A stretch of DNA of 64,000 nucleotides from JAFAMB01 sp963775805 (GTDB lineage: Bacteria; Verrucomicrobiota; Verrucomicrobiia; Chthoniobacterales; JAFAMB01), in the NCBI GenBank assembly GCA_963775805.1, contig CAVZKG010000001.1, forward strand, positions 1,612,001-1,676,000, given 5' to 3'. The translations under genes were made by a program, and so were the position numbers. A model generated the notes under the pieces. That model was not told where the DNA came from and did not search any database. It was given only the letters and a program-made list of their open reading frames with translations. Each line of letters begins with the position of its first letter. Within the stretch, counting starts at the first letter, position 1. Shown piece after piece: positions 46,114 through 54,615 of the stretch.

Positions 46114-47841
46114 ATGGTCGTTGAGAGATACCTGGAACTCCGTTCTCAACTCGGAACCACTCTTGGGTCGTTGATCGGTCTCGCACATCAGATCGGCGCC
46201 CCCGACGATACGTTGCGTAATCTACAGGACCTCGTCACGAATCTCGGTCAGCCCTTCCTGTTTGTCGTCGTAGGCGAGGTTAAAGCCGGCAAATCCTCTC
46301 TCTTGAACGCGCTGTTCGGTCAGGACTTCTGTAAGGTGGATGTCCTGCCCGCCACCGACAGGATTTACGAATTCAAATACGGCGAAACGGCGTACGACGT
46401 TCGGATTTCCGATCACGTCACGGCGCTTCACCGGCCGATTGGTTTTCTGAAGGATTTCAACATCGTTGATACTCCAGGGACGAATACGATCGTCGCAAAT
46501 CATCAGGAGATTACGGAAAATTTCGTGCCGATGGCCGATCTGATCGTATTCGTCTTTGCCGTGACCAACCCGTGGGCAGCTTCGGCCTGGGATTTCCTGA
46601 AGCTAATTGGACGACAATGGAAAAAGAACATTGTCTTTGTAATTCAGCAGTCCGATCTGCGGGACCCACATGAGGTCGAAATCGTCTCAAAGCACCTGGA
46701 CCAGACTGTTCTCCAGATTCTCGGAGCAAGCTGCCCAATTTTCGCGGTTTCAGCCAAAAAGGCGTTCCTGGCGAAAACAGGTCCGGAATCGGAACGCGAA
46801 CGGCTCTGGGGCGAAAGTAACTTTGGGCGGTTGGAAGATTGGATTACTCAGACTGTCTCCCGAAGCGAAGAGCGGGGAGGAAAACTCTTCTCGGTGGCGC
46901 AAACGGCTCAAGTGGTCGCAGGAGGTTTGCGAGCGCGCCTGCAAGGCTCGCTGGATGTGCTCCATTCCGATACCGAGAAGCTGGCCTCCATTCGCAGCAC
47001 ATTCGATGGGCGCAAGGCACAGTCACATCGACAGGTCGGCGGGTTCATCCGCGAGATCGAACTTGCCTACGATGCCTGCCGGGAGCGCGGCGAAAAACTG
47101 CTCGAGGAGCGACTAACGATCGGTCAGACCTTCAAGATGGTTCTGTCGACCGGACGCTGGGAAAAGGATTTTCAGGATCATGTGCAATCCGAAGTCAAAA
47201 CGCAGGTTGAACAAAAAATTGAGCGCGCACTTAGCCTGTTGGAATCGGATCTCCGGTCAATGTGGCAGGACCTTCAGGACAAGGTGAACGTCCAGTTCGG
47301 CTCTGAAACCAAGAGACAGGTCAGGGCCGCCGTGCCCGGCTTCCTTACACAACGTCAGGAAATCCTTCAACGGTTGCAACTTACGCTGGTTGAGCAAATG
47401 TCGGACGCCAGAATCAAAGAGCAATTGCAGGCACTTTTTGGTGAAACTGCTCGTTGGCTAAGGGTGCCAACCGGGATGGCCGCCGCCGGTGGGATCGCGG
47501 CCGTGATTGCTGCCCTCACCCATACCGCGATTCTTGATTTCACAGGGACTGTTGCCGGATTGGCAGCGATTTCAGGGACGCTTTACGCGGTCTGGCGGAG
47601 GCGTAAGATCCTTCGCGAATACCGTGAGCAGATGGACGAGAAACGGCGAGAACTCGCTCGCGCCGTCGAAACCCAGTTGAACCATGCAATTGACGCGTTC
47701 TATCAAGAGGTCGGCTTGACGTTTTCTCCTCTCGAAAGCTTCTGCGCTTCCGAATCCAAGCGCCACGCACCGTTCAAGGAAAAGATTGACAAACTCGACC
47801 AGGAAATCGGCGCAATTAAAGGCCAACTGGGCAAGAGTTGA
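46114..47841 (+). CDS. Bacterial dynamin-like GTPase
   Basis: A 575-residue protein of the dynamin family. G1 is GEVKAGKS (residues 54-61), G3 is DTPG (119-122), and the switch region VLPATDRIYEFKYG is typical. Long helices (about 250-440) form the stalk, and a hydrophobic pair near 450-493 (MAAAGGIAAVIAALTHTAIL) is the probable membrane-insertion paddle. Bacterial dynamins remodel or fuse membranes or respond to membrane stress. The TGA overlaps a TTG of the cdsA frame, and its place before cdsA and dxr fits a lipid and membrane role. Confidence 0.9.
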   Translation: MVVERYLELRSQLGTTLGSLIGLAHQIGAPDDTLRNLQDLVTNLGQPFLFVVVGEVKAGKSSLLNALFGQDFCKVDVLPATDRIYEFKYGETAYDVRISDHVTALHRPIGFLKDFNIVDTPGTNTIVANHQEITENFVPMADLIVFVFAVTNPWAASAWDFLKLIGRQWKKNIVFVIQQSDLRDPHEVEIVSKHLDQTVLQILGASCPIFAVSAKKAFLAKTGPESERERLWGESNFGRLEDWITQTVSRSEERGGKLFSVAQTAQVVAGGLRARLQGSLDVLHSDTEKLASIRSTFDGRKAQSHRQVGGFIREIELAYDACRERGEKLLEERLTIGQTFKMVLSTGRWEKDFQDHVQSEVKTQVEQKIERALSLLESDLRSMWQDLQDKVNVQFGSETKRQVRAAVPGFLTQRQEILQRLQLTLVEQMSDARIKEQLQALFGETARWLRVPTGMAAAGGIAAVIAALTHTAILDFTGTVAGLAAISGTLYAVWRRRKILREYREQMDEKRRELARAVETQLNHAIDAFYQEVGLTFSPLESFCASESKRHAPFKEKIDKLDQEIGAIKGQLGKS

Positions 47842-47858
47842 CCCGTACATTTCCGTCA

Positions 47859-48722
47859 ATGAGTCGATTCTACCTGCGATTGATCAGCGCAATTTCGATG
47901 TGGGCAATCGCTCTGTGCGTGATCTTTTCGGGAAACGAAATTGTCTTTCTGCTTCTCATCAGCTCGCTTGGAATGGTGGGACTTTGGGAGTATTTCCGGA
48001 TGCTTGAACAATCGGGCACCCGCTGTTTCACGGCCCTGGGGTTGATTTGCGGAGCAGCGTCGTTTGTCGGCAGCTTTCTGGCATTGCGAACCAACAGTCA
48101 GACCGAGGCTTACGACTTCGAGAATATCGTGCTCCTCGTGTTTCTGTTCGGCGTGATCGCCCGCCAGATGTTTCGACCGACAGCAAAGCATGCGCCGCTG
48201 GAATCAATGGCTTACACGCTCTTCGGGCTGCTCTACGTAGCCTGGTTGTTCAATTTCATGATGAAGATTGTGTACGTGATTCCGAGGACACCGCAGGGAG
48301 CCACGATGGGTCAGTTCTATGTCCTTTATCTGGTGGTCGTGACAAAGTTCTCCGACATGGGCGCTTATCTTGTCGGAAGCCGGATCGGGAAACATCAGAT
48401 GATTCCGCACATCAGTCCCTCCAAAACTTGGGAAGGATTTTTCGGATCTCTCGTCTTTTCCATGGCGGCGAGTTGCCTGCTCATTTTCTTGATGCCGAAG
48501 CATTTGGCCTGGTTGAATTATTTTCACGGAATCATCCTCGGTTTGCTGATCGGAGTCGCAGCGGTGGTTGGAGACCTGGGAGAATCGATTGTCAAACGGA
48601 GTACAGGAGTGAAGGATTCGGGTAACTTGTTGCCAGGAATCGGCGGGATGTTGGACCTGATCGACAGTCTGCTCTTTACCGGACCCCTTCTGTTTTTCTA
48701 CCTTCGGTTCCTGGTCCGATGA
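47859..48722 (+). CDS. cdsA: Phosphatidate cytidylyltransferase
   Basis: 287 residues from the ATG giving MSRFYLRLISAIS; a TTG at 47838, overlapping the GTPase stop, is a possible alternative. It makes CDP-diacylglycerol from phosphatidate and CTP, the branch point to phospholipids. About eight hydrophobic helices precede the family signature region SPSKTWEGFFGSLVFS and GDLGESIVKRSTGVKDSGNLLPGIGGMLDLIDSLL. Its stop overlaps dxr (ATGA), giving translational coupling. uppS, often the next gene upstream in other bacteria, is absent here. Confidence 0.95.
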   Translation: MSRFYLRLISAISMWAIALCVIFSGNEIVFLLLISSLGMVGLWEYFRMLEQSGTRCFTALGLICGAASFVGSFLALRTNSQTEAYDFENIVLLVFLFGVIARQMFRPTAKHAPLESMAYTLFGLLYVAWLFNFMMKIVYVIPRTPQGATMGQFYVLYLVVVTKFSDMGAYLVGSRIGKHQMIPHISPSKTWEGFFGSLVFSMAASCLLIFLMPKHLAWLNYFHGIILGLLIGVAAVVGDLGESIVKRSTGVKDSGNLLPGIGGMLDLIDSLLFTGPLLFFYLRFLVR

Positions 48723-49870
48723 GAAAACGGCGAGTTATCTTACTTGGGGCGACAGGCTCGATCGGAGCCAGCGCTATCAAGGTTGCGGAATCGATGCCGG
48801 ACAGGATGGAAATCATCGGGATGGCAGCCAACCGTAGCGCTCAAAAGTTAGCGGAGGCAGCCAATCGATCGCGTCCCCCGACCATTTGCCTCGCAGATCC
48901 ATCGTCTGTCGACGAGCTCCGATCCGCATTAAGTTATAGTCCGAAAATCCTGACAGGCGACGATGGATTAATCGAGCTTTCAACTCAGTCTGGCGCGGAT
49001 CTGGTTCTGGTTGCTATCGTGGGCACAGCGGGTCTTCGCCCTGCCCTCGCGGCGATCGCGCTAGGGAAAGATCTGGCGATCGCAAGTAAAGAAATTCTGG
49101 TCATGGCAGGCGAAGTCGTCATGGCAAGTGCCCGAAAAAACAACGTTTCAATTCTGCCGGTCGATAGTGAGCACAACGCGATTTTTCAATGCCTCGATGG
49201 AAAGCGCGCCGAGGAGGTGCAAAATCTGATACTGACGGCATCCGGAGGCCCCTTTCGGCGACTCCCCACTGAACAGCTCGAGCACGTCAGTAAATCGGAT
49301 GCGCTCCGGCATCCCACTTGGAAAATGGGCCAGAAAATCACGATCGATTCCGCCACCCTATTCAATAAGGGTCTCGAAATGATCGAGGCGCGATGGCTGT
49401 TCAACGTGTCGATGGATCGCGTACAGGTGGTGATCCACCCGCAAAGCATCGTTCACTCAATGGTCGAGTTCGTGGACGGTTCGATCCTTGGCCAATTCAG
49501 TCATTCCGACATGTGTTTCCCGATTCAGTACGCTGTTACCTGGCCGGAACGGGTACCCACGAACTTAAAACCGTTGCGTCTGGCTGAGATTGGGAAGCTC
49601 GAGTTCGAGGAACCGAGATATGACGCGTTTCCCGCTTTGAACCTTGCCCGCCAGGCCGGTGAGGCTGGAGGTATTTTACCAGCAGTTTTGAATGCTTCGA
49701 ACGAAGTCGCTGTCCAAGCCTTCCTAGATGAACGAATTCCTTTCGGTGAGATATCCCGCCTTGTACAGGCTGCGATGGGGCGCCAGACAAATTTGGCGAG
49801 TCCCTCCCTCGATGATATAATCCGGGCAGACAATGAAGCCAGGGAGTTCGTACGCAGCGCGCTAGTTTAA
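48719..49870 (+). CDS. dxr: 1-deoxy-D-xylulose 5-phosphate reductoisomerase
   Basis: A 383-residue NADPH-dependent enzyme of the MEP pathway that turns DXP into MEP. The nucleotide-binding loop is LGATGSIGASAIKV, the catalytic region includes ASKEILVMAGE and LPVDSEHNAIFQCL, and the C-terminal loop follows TASGGPFRRLPTEQL and HPTWKMGQKITIDSATL. Length is normal. It begins inside cdsA (ATGA) and lies 10 nt before rseP, so it belongs to the same operon. Confidence 0.97.
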   Translation: MRKRRVILLGATGSIGASAIKVAESMPDRMEIIGMAANRSAQKLAEAANRSRPPTICLADPSSVDELRSALSYSPKILTGDDGLIELSTQSGADLVLVAIVGTAGLRPALAAIALGKDLAIASKEILVMAGEVVMASARKNNVSILPVDSEHNAIFQCLDGKRAEEVQNLILTASGGPFRRLPTEQLEHVSKSDALRHPTWKMGQKITIDSATLFNKGLEMIEARWLFNVSMDRVQVVIHPQSIVHSMVEFVDGSILGQFSHSDMCFPIQYAVTWPERVPTNLKPLRLAEIGKLEFEEPRYDAFPALNLARQAGEAGGILPAVLNASNEVAVQAFLDERIPFGEISRLVQAAMGRQTNLASPSLDDIIRADNEAREFVRSALV

Positions 49871-49880
49871 TCGTTAGTCT

Positions 49881-51530
49881 ATGATTCTGAGCATCTTTCG
49901 CGTCATCCTCACGATCGCTGAGGTTCTTTTGATCTTTAATCTCCTGATCATTGTTCACGAGCTGGGACATTTTCTTGCCGCTCGGTGGCGTGGACTGCAT
50001 GTGGAGAAATTCGGGATCTGGTTCGGTCGTCCGATCTGGAAAAAAAATATCGGAGGAGTCGAATACAGCCTCGGCTGTATTCCCGCCGGCGGATTTGTGC
50101 TTTTGCCCCAGATGGCGCCAATGGAGACTGTCGAAGGCAAATCCAACGCTACGCAGGCCCAATTGCCGGCCGTTCGCCCGCTTGACAAAATTATCGTGGC
50201 TTTTGCCGGCCCACTTTTCAGCCTTTTGCTGGCATTAGTCTTTGCTGTGATCGTCTGGGCCGTAGGACGGCCAACCGCTCAAGCTGACGCAACCACAACG
50301 GTCGGATATGTCGCCCCGGATGAGCCCGCTGAAAAAGCCGGTTTTCTCCCAGGTGACGTTATCCTTGCGGTGGACGGGCATCCTGTTTCCCGCTTTGCCG
50401 GCATGGTGGACAGCATCACCTGGTACGTGGTGCGAAGCGAAGGGGAGACCATTTCATTTAAGATCCGGCGCGGCGACAAGATCCTGACACTCAATTCCGG
50501 GTTTACTCGGCCCGAATCGAACGGCTGGGAACGGAAACCGCTACGCCAGGTCGGTCTCGCGCCGGCAATCACACCGATTGTATTTAAGGTCGGCGAAGAT
50601 TCCGTTGCAGCCAAGGCAGGAATCCAGCCAAATGATGAAATTATCGCGGTTGGCGGCGAGAAGCTTTATCACCCGCAACATATTCTGGAGTGGGAGCAGG
50701 CCAATCCCGGAAAACCGGTGCCGCTAACGGTCGAACGGAACGGTAAGGAAATCCAATTAACGATGGAGCCCTCCCGACCCGCCGTTTCCAGTGTGATCAA
50801 GAACAGCCCGGCAGACGTGGCTGGAATCCGAGCGAACGATCGGATTCTCACGTTGAACGGCGAGCCAATATACGACCAGGCCGAAGTCGTTAAACGCGTT
50901 GAAGCCAGCCCGAGCTCTTCGATCTCATTGACGGTGGCCGACCCTTCGGGTGAGCAACGCGCGATCCGTGTATTGCCGGCGACCCCCGACGGACAGAACA
51001 AGCCGATTATTGGGATTGCTTTCTCAGGCGATTCAGACGGGATCGTCTGGGACGGAACCGGCACAATGTCGGTAGTCCATATCTCGCCCATCGAACAGAT
51101 CTATGCTGCTGTCGAGACGATCGGGAACACCATAGGCGCCCTTTTGTCACCACAATCCGACATCAAGCTTCAGCACATGAGCGGCCCGATCATGATCATG
51201 CAGACCTACTATCGCCTGTTCGACAGCGATTATGGTTGGCAGATGGCGCTCTGGTTCAGCGTGGTTTTCAATGTGAATCTGGCGCTAATCAATCTTCTCC
51301 CAATCCCAGTACTCGACGGCGGCCATATAGTACTGGCTCTGATCGAGACAATTCGTCGGCGTCCGATCAATTTGCGCGTTCTTGAGGTCGTCCAGACTAG
51401 TTGCGCTCTTCTACTGATCGGATTCATGCTGTACGTCTCATTCTACGATGCACAGGACTTGCCTTGGAACAGCAGCCGAAAAGCCAAGTTTAGTGTCCCG
51501 GCTCGCCCGGCGCCACCTGAAAACCAATGA
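49881..51530 (+). CDS. rseP: RseP-type site-2 metalloprotease with three PDZ domains
   Basis: 549 residues, about 100 longer than E. coli RseP. The zinc motif HELGH is residues 26-30 in the first membrane helix, and the third ligand Asp is in LLPIPVLDGGHIV near the C-terminus. Between them are three PDZ-like domains, at TTVGYVAPDEPAEKAGFLPG, PIVFKVGEDSVAAKAGIQP and AVSSVIKNSPADVAGIRAN, while E. coli RseP has two. RseP cleaves anti-sigma factors in the membrane during envelope stress. It is coupled to ispG (ATGA) downstream. Confidence 0.96.
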   Translation: MILSIFRVILTIAEVLLIFNLLIIVHELGHFLAARWRGLHVEKFGIWFGRPIWKKNIGGVEYSLGCIPAGGFVLLPQMAPMETVEGKSNATQAQLPAVRPLDKIIVAFAGPLFSLLLALVFAVIVWAVGRPTAQADATTTVGYVAPDEPAEKAGFLPGDVILAVDGHPVSRFAGMVDSITWYVVRSEGETISFKIRRGDKILTLNSGFTRPESNGWERKPLRQVGLAPAITPIVFKVGEDSVAAKAGIQPNDEIIAVGGEKLYHPQHILEWEQANPGKPVPLTVERNGKEIQLTMEPSRPAVSSVIKNSPADVAGIRANDRILTLNGEPIYDQAEVVKRVEASPSSSISLTVADPSGEQRAIRVLPATPDGQNKPIIGIAFSGDSDGIVWDGTGTMSVVHISPIEQIYAAVETIGNTIGALLSPQSDIKLQHMSGPIMIMQTYYRLFDSDYGWQMALWFSVVFNVNLALINLLPIPVLDGGHIVLALIETIRRRPINLRVLEVVQTSCALLLIGFMLYVSFYDAQDLPWNSSRKAKFSVPARPAPPENQ

Positions 51531-53338
51531 AGCACGCGTCATTCTGCACCGATCCGTTGAACTATAGCCGTCGACTGACCCGCGAGGTCAAAGTTGGCAA
51601 AGTCGGCGTGGGGGGCCTGAATCCAATCCGGGTCCAATCGATGATCACCTGCGACACGATGGATACCGAAGCGTCCATTGGTCAGACAATGGATTTAGCC
51701 GCTGTCGGTTGCGAGATCGTTCGAATAACCGCCCCCACCGTTAAAGACGCGCAGAATCTACGGCACATCAAGGAAGGCCTGATCAAGAAGGGATGCGACG
51801 TGCCGATCGTCGCGGATATCCATTTCAAACCCGAAGCCGCGATGGAAGCGGCGCTCTGGGTTGAGAAAGTTCGGATCAATCCTGGGAATTACGCCGACTC
51901 CAAAAAGTTTGCCGTAAAGGAATACACGGACCAACAATACGTTGACGAACTCGGCCGGATTCAGGAACGCTTCGCGCCCTTGGTCCGATTGGCAAAAGAG
52001 CGCGCGATCTGTCTCCGCATCGGCACAAATCACGGTTCTCTTAGCGATCGTATCATGAACCGTTACGGCGATACGCCGCTCGGTATGGTCGAGAGCGCGC
52101 TGGAATTTGCTCGTATCGCGCGTGATCTCGATTTCCACGATTTTATTTTTTCGATGAAAGCGAGCAATCCGAAGGTCATGATTGCGGCCTATCGTTTGCT
52201 CGTTAGCCGGCTTCTCGAGGCGGGTTCGGACTGGAATTACCCGGTCCACCTGGGTGTCACCGAAGCGGGCGATGGCGAAGATGGACGGATCAAGAGTGCG
52301 ATCGGGATTGGATCGTTATTGGCTGATGGTATCGGAGACACCGTCCGCGTCTCGCTGACCGAGGATAGCGTACACGAAATTCCGGTGGCTCAGGCGTTGG
52401 TGGCACCGTATAACCGTCAAAAGAGTGAACACGTTGCCCCTTTTCGCACGGATAGAGCGCTCTCGTTCAATCCGTTTGCCTACGAACGGCGCACCACGCA
52501 GAGAACTGAAATTGGTGGCACGCACGTCGGCGACGAAGAGACGATTCGCGTATTCGTTCGCCAGCAAACGTTCGACGCCGTCGCCCACAAGCTCAGCAGA
52601 ATGGGTGATTTTCAGCCTGAAGGGATTTCAGATTCGGAAGTCGTCGTTGCTATTGATCCGACCGATTCTTCGACGATTGCTGCCATCAACGCAACGCCAG
52701 AACCAAGGTTCGTAACAATAAAGGATGGCACCAGTATCCCGGTTATCACAGCCTACCGTCTGCTCGCAGCAGGCCTGGATGCACGTCACCCCATCCTACT
52801 GAAGGACACATTTGTCCCTTCGGACGATCCGCACCGCGATTTTCTTCAGACACTCCTTGAATCAGCAACTAATCTCGGCGCCCTTCTTTGCGACGGAATC
52901 GGCGACGCGATTCTGGTGCAAGGTGAACAGGCCCCAGGCCAGTCGCTTCGTTTGGCCTATAACATTTTACAGGCGGCAGGTTCACGGATCTTCAAAACCG
53001 ACTACGTCGCTTGTCCATCGTGCGGGCGGACTCTTTTCAACCTGCAGCAAACAACCGCACGAATACGAAATGCGACGCATCATCTCAAAGGTGTCAAAAT
53101 TGCCATCATGGGCTGCATCGTGAACGGTCCCGGTGAGATGGCCGACGCGGACTTCGGTTACGTGGGAGGCGCTCCCGGCAAGGTCAATCTTTACGTCGGC
53201 AAAAAGGCTGTAAAATTCAACATCCCCGAAACCGAAGCCGTCAATCGACTTGTCGATCTCATTCGCGAGCACGGCCGTTGGGTAGATGCGGCTCCTTCTG
53301 AAGGCGAACAACAAGAGCCGGCCCTCAGCGTTGCCTGA
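51527..53338 (+). CDS. ispG: HMB-PP synthase, long form
   Basis: A 603-residue (E)-4-hydroxy-3-methylbut-2-enyl-diphosphate synthase, the second-last MEP step. The TIM-barrel half has VGGLNPIRVQSMITCDTMDTE and ADIHFKPEAAMEAALWVEKVRINPGNY. A central insert of about 230 residues, as in plants, Chlamydia and Bacteroidetes, separates it from the reductase-like half with the [4Fe-4S] ligands in ACPSCGRTLFNL and GCIVNGPGEMADADFGYVG. It ends the envelope/isoprenoid operon. Confidence 0.96.
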   Translation: MKHASFCTDPLNYSRRLTREVKVGKVGVGGLNPIRVQSMITCDTMDTEASIGQTMDLAAVGCEIVRITAPTVKDAQNLRHIKEGLIKKGCDVPIVADIHFKPEAAMEAALWVEKVRINPGNYADSKKFAVKEYTDQQYVDELGRIQERFAPLVRLAKERAICLRIGTNHGSLSDRIMNRYGDTPLGMVESALEFARIARDLDFHDFIFSMKASNPKVMIAAYRLLVSRLLEAGSDWNYPVHLGVTEAGDGEDGRIKSAIGIGSLLADGIGDTVRVSLTEDSVHEIPVAQALVAPYNRQKSEHVAPFRTDRALSFNPFAYERRTTQRTEIGGTHVGDEETIRVFVRQQTFDAVAHKLSRMGDFQPEGISDSEVVVAIDPTDSSTIAAINATPEPRFVTIKDGTSIPVITAYRLLAAGLDARHPILLKDTFVPSDDPHRDFLQTLLESATNLGALLCDGIGDAILVQGEQAPGQSLRLAYNILQAAGSRIFKTDYVACPSCGRTLFNLQQTTARIRNATHHLKGVKIAIMGCIVNGPGEMADADFGYVGGAPGKVNLYVGKKAVKFNIPETEAVNRLVDLIREHGRWVDAAPSEGEQQEPALSVA

Positions 53339-53340
53339 GA

Positions 53341-53440
53341 CTCGCTTCGAACCTAACCCACATTTTTCGTAAAAATGCGCCCGGAGGGCCGAAACCGCCG
53401 TTCTGGCAGGGCCACAACGGCTCTTCGGGGTTAGGGCGAG
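53341..53440. terminator. Structured intergenic element between convergent ispG and WD40 genes
   Basis: The 122-nt gap holds several nested inverted repeats. The outer arms are CTCGC with CCTAACCC (53341-53345 and 53352-53359) against GGGTTAGGGCGAG (53428-53440). Inside are CATTTTT-CGT-AAAAATG (53361-53377) and GCCGTT/AACGGC (53397-53402, 53416-53421). Its position between two converging stops suggests a bidirectional terminator or a REP-like element. Confidence 0.55.
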
Positions 53441-53460
53441 CCATATTTTCGAGGCTCTCT

Positions 53461-54591
53461 TCAAGAACCATGTGGCTTGGCGTGGCGATGCTTCTTCGAA
53501 GTCGGCGACGGCTTGGGTTTGCCGTGTGTCGGCGTAGGCGCCGGAGCTGCATTGGCCTTTTTCTGGGGTCCGGCGAGCGCTTCGATTGAGTCTGCGGACC
53601 AAACCCAGGCACGTCCCTCTTCGCCCACTGCAGCGATCCATTTGTTGTCCGGTGACCAGGCAACTGACCAGACCGCTTTATCGGTGCTCAGCAGCAATAC
53701 CTGTTGATTGCCATCGCGGAACGGGACGCAGTCCACCCGTCCATCTTCCCCACAGGATACCAGCCAGTCCTGCTTCGCAGACCACGACACACGCCGTGCG
53801 CCACCAACTCCAGGAATATGTAATTGCGCCTCAAAAACGCGGTCTCCCGAATCAGCAGAGCGGACAATAATGCGTCCATCCTGATGCGCGGTCGCAATCC
53901 ATTTACCGTCCGGCGAATACCGCACGCCATTCACTTCATCCAGCCCGTAACCGAAAGGGGCAGCGTAGCCCGGCAAAACATCCTGGCGTCGCCACTTCAG
54001 TACGCCCGACTGGGCATCGAACAATAGCAACCGACTGCCACTTTGACCGGTGGTTACTGCAAAAAGCCTGCCCATCGGAGACCAGTCGATGCCGAGTCCA
54101 TCCCCATCGAGTTGGATCGAAGCCCGGAGATAGCCTTCCACATCCCACTCTTTAGCCAGCCCGGTGTAATCGACCGCCATCAGGGAGCTGCCATCCGGAT
54201 TCCAGCCAAGGTCCAATATCCAGCCACCTTGAAACAGCTTGTTCATCCGCTTGCCATCCTCCCAGACCTGAACGGTTCCATCTTTGCCGGCAGACGCCAG
54301 CATCTTTCCGTCCGGTGACCACGCAAGACCCCAGATCTCTTCCTGATCCGTATCGATCGATCGCACGACCGCGAAATCCGGTACCCGGCAAATCTGCACC
54401 GTTCCGCGCCCTCCTATCGCGACCAACTGGGCATCTGGCGACCAGGCGACACTGTACAGCCCATCATCCAGTTTCGTGGTCCACGCGGGAGCGATCGGAA
54501 CCCGGTTCTTCACTGGAAGCAAATCTTGCGCATCGATCCGGACGGCAAACGGGAAAGCAATCAGTAAAGCGCAGATATACTTCCCGAGCAT
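53461..54591 (-). CDS. Secreted WD40-repeat protein
   Basis: 376 residues. A signal peptide (ICALLIAFPFAVRIDAQD) is followed by about seven WD40 blades, visible as repeated W-S-P-D/N-x-x-L/W-I/L-A units (SVAWSPDAQLVAIGG, GLAWSPDGKMLASAG, GVRYSPDGKWIATAH, SVAWSPDNKWIAAVG). The tail after residue 345 is Pro/Lys/His-rich. WD40 propellers are protein-binding scaffolds; its partner is not known. It lies 24 nt after the cysNC stop, so it may be co-transcribed with the cys genes. Confidence 0.88.
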   Translation of the reverse strand: MLGKYICALLIAFPFAVRIDAQDLLPVKNRVPIAPAWTTKLDDGLYSVAWSPDAQLVAIGGRGTVQICRVPDFAVVRSIDTDQEEIWGLAWSPDGKMLASAGKDGTVQVWEDGKRMNKLFQGGWILDLGWNPDGSSLMAVDYTGLAKEWDVEGYLRASIQLDGDGLGIDWSPMGRLFAVTTGQSGSRLLLFDAQSGVLKWRRQDVLPGYAAPFGYGLDEVNGVRYSPDGKWIATAHQDGRIIVRSADSGDRVFEAQLHIPGVGGARRVSWSAKQDWLVSCGEDGRVDCVPFRDGNQQVLLLSTDKAVWSVAWSPDNKWIAAVGEEGRAWVWSADSIEALAGPQKKANAAPAPTPTHGKPKPSPTSKKHRHAKPHGS

Positions 54592-54615
54592 GGATCCTTT
54601 GCATCGCCGGGAACG

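Noticed and set aside
53325..53663. Minus-strand frame across the ispG-WD40 gap
   Set aside because: It overlaps the WD40 gene's coding sequence in another frame and consists mostly of the inverted-repeat element.
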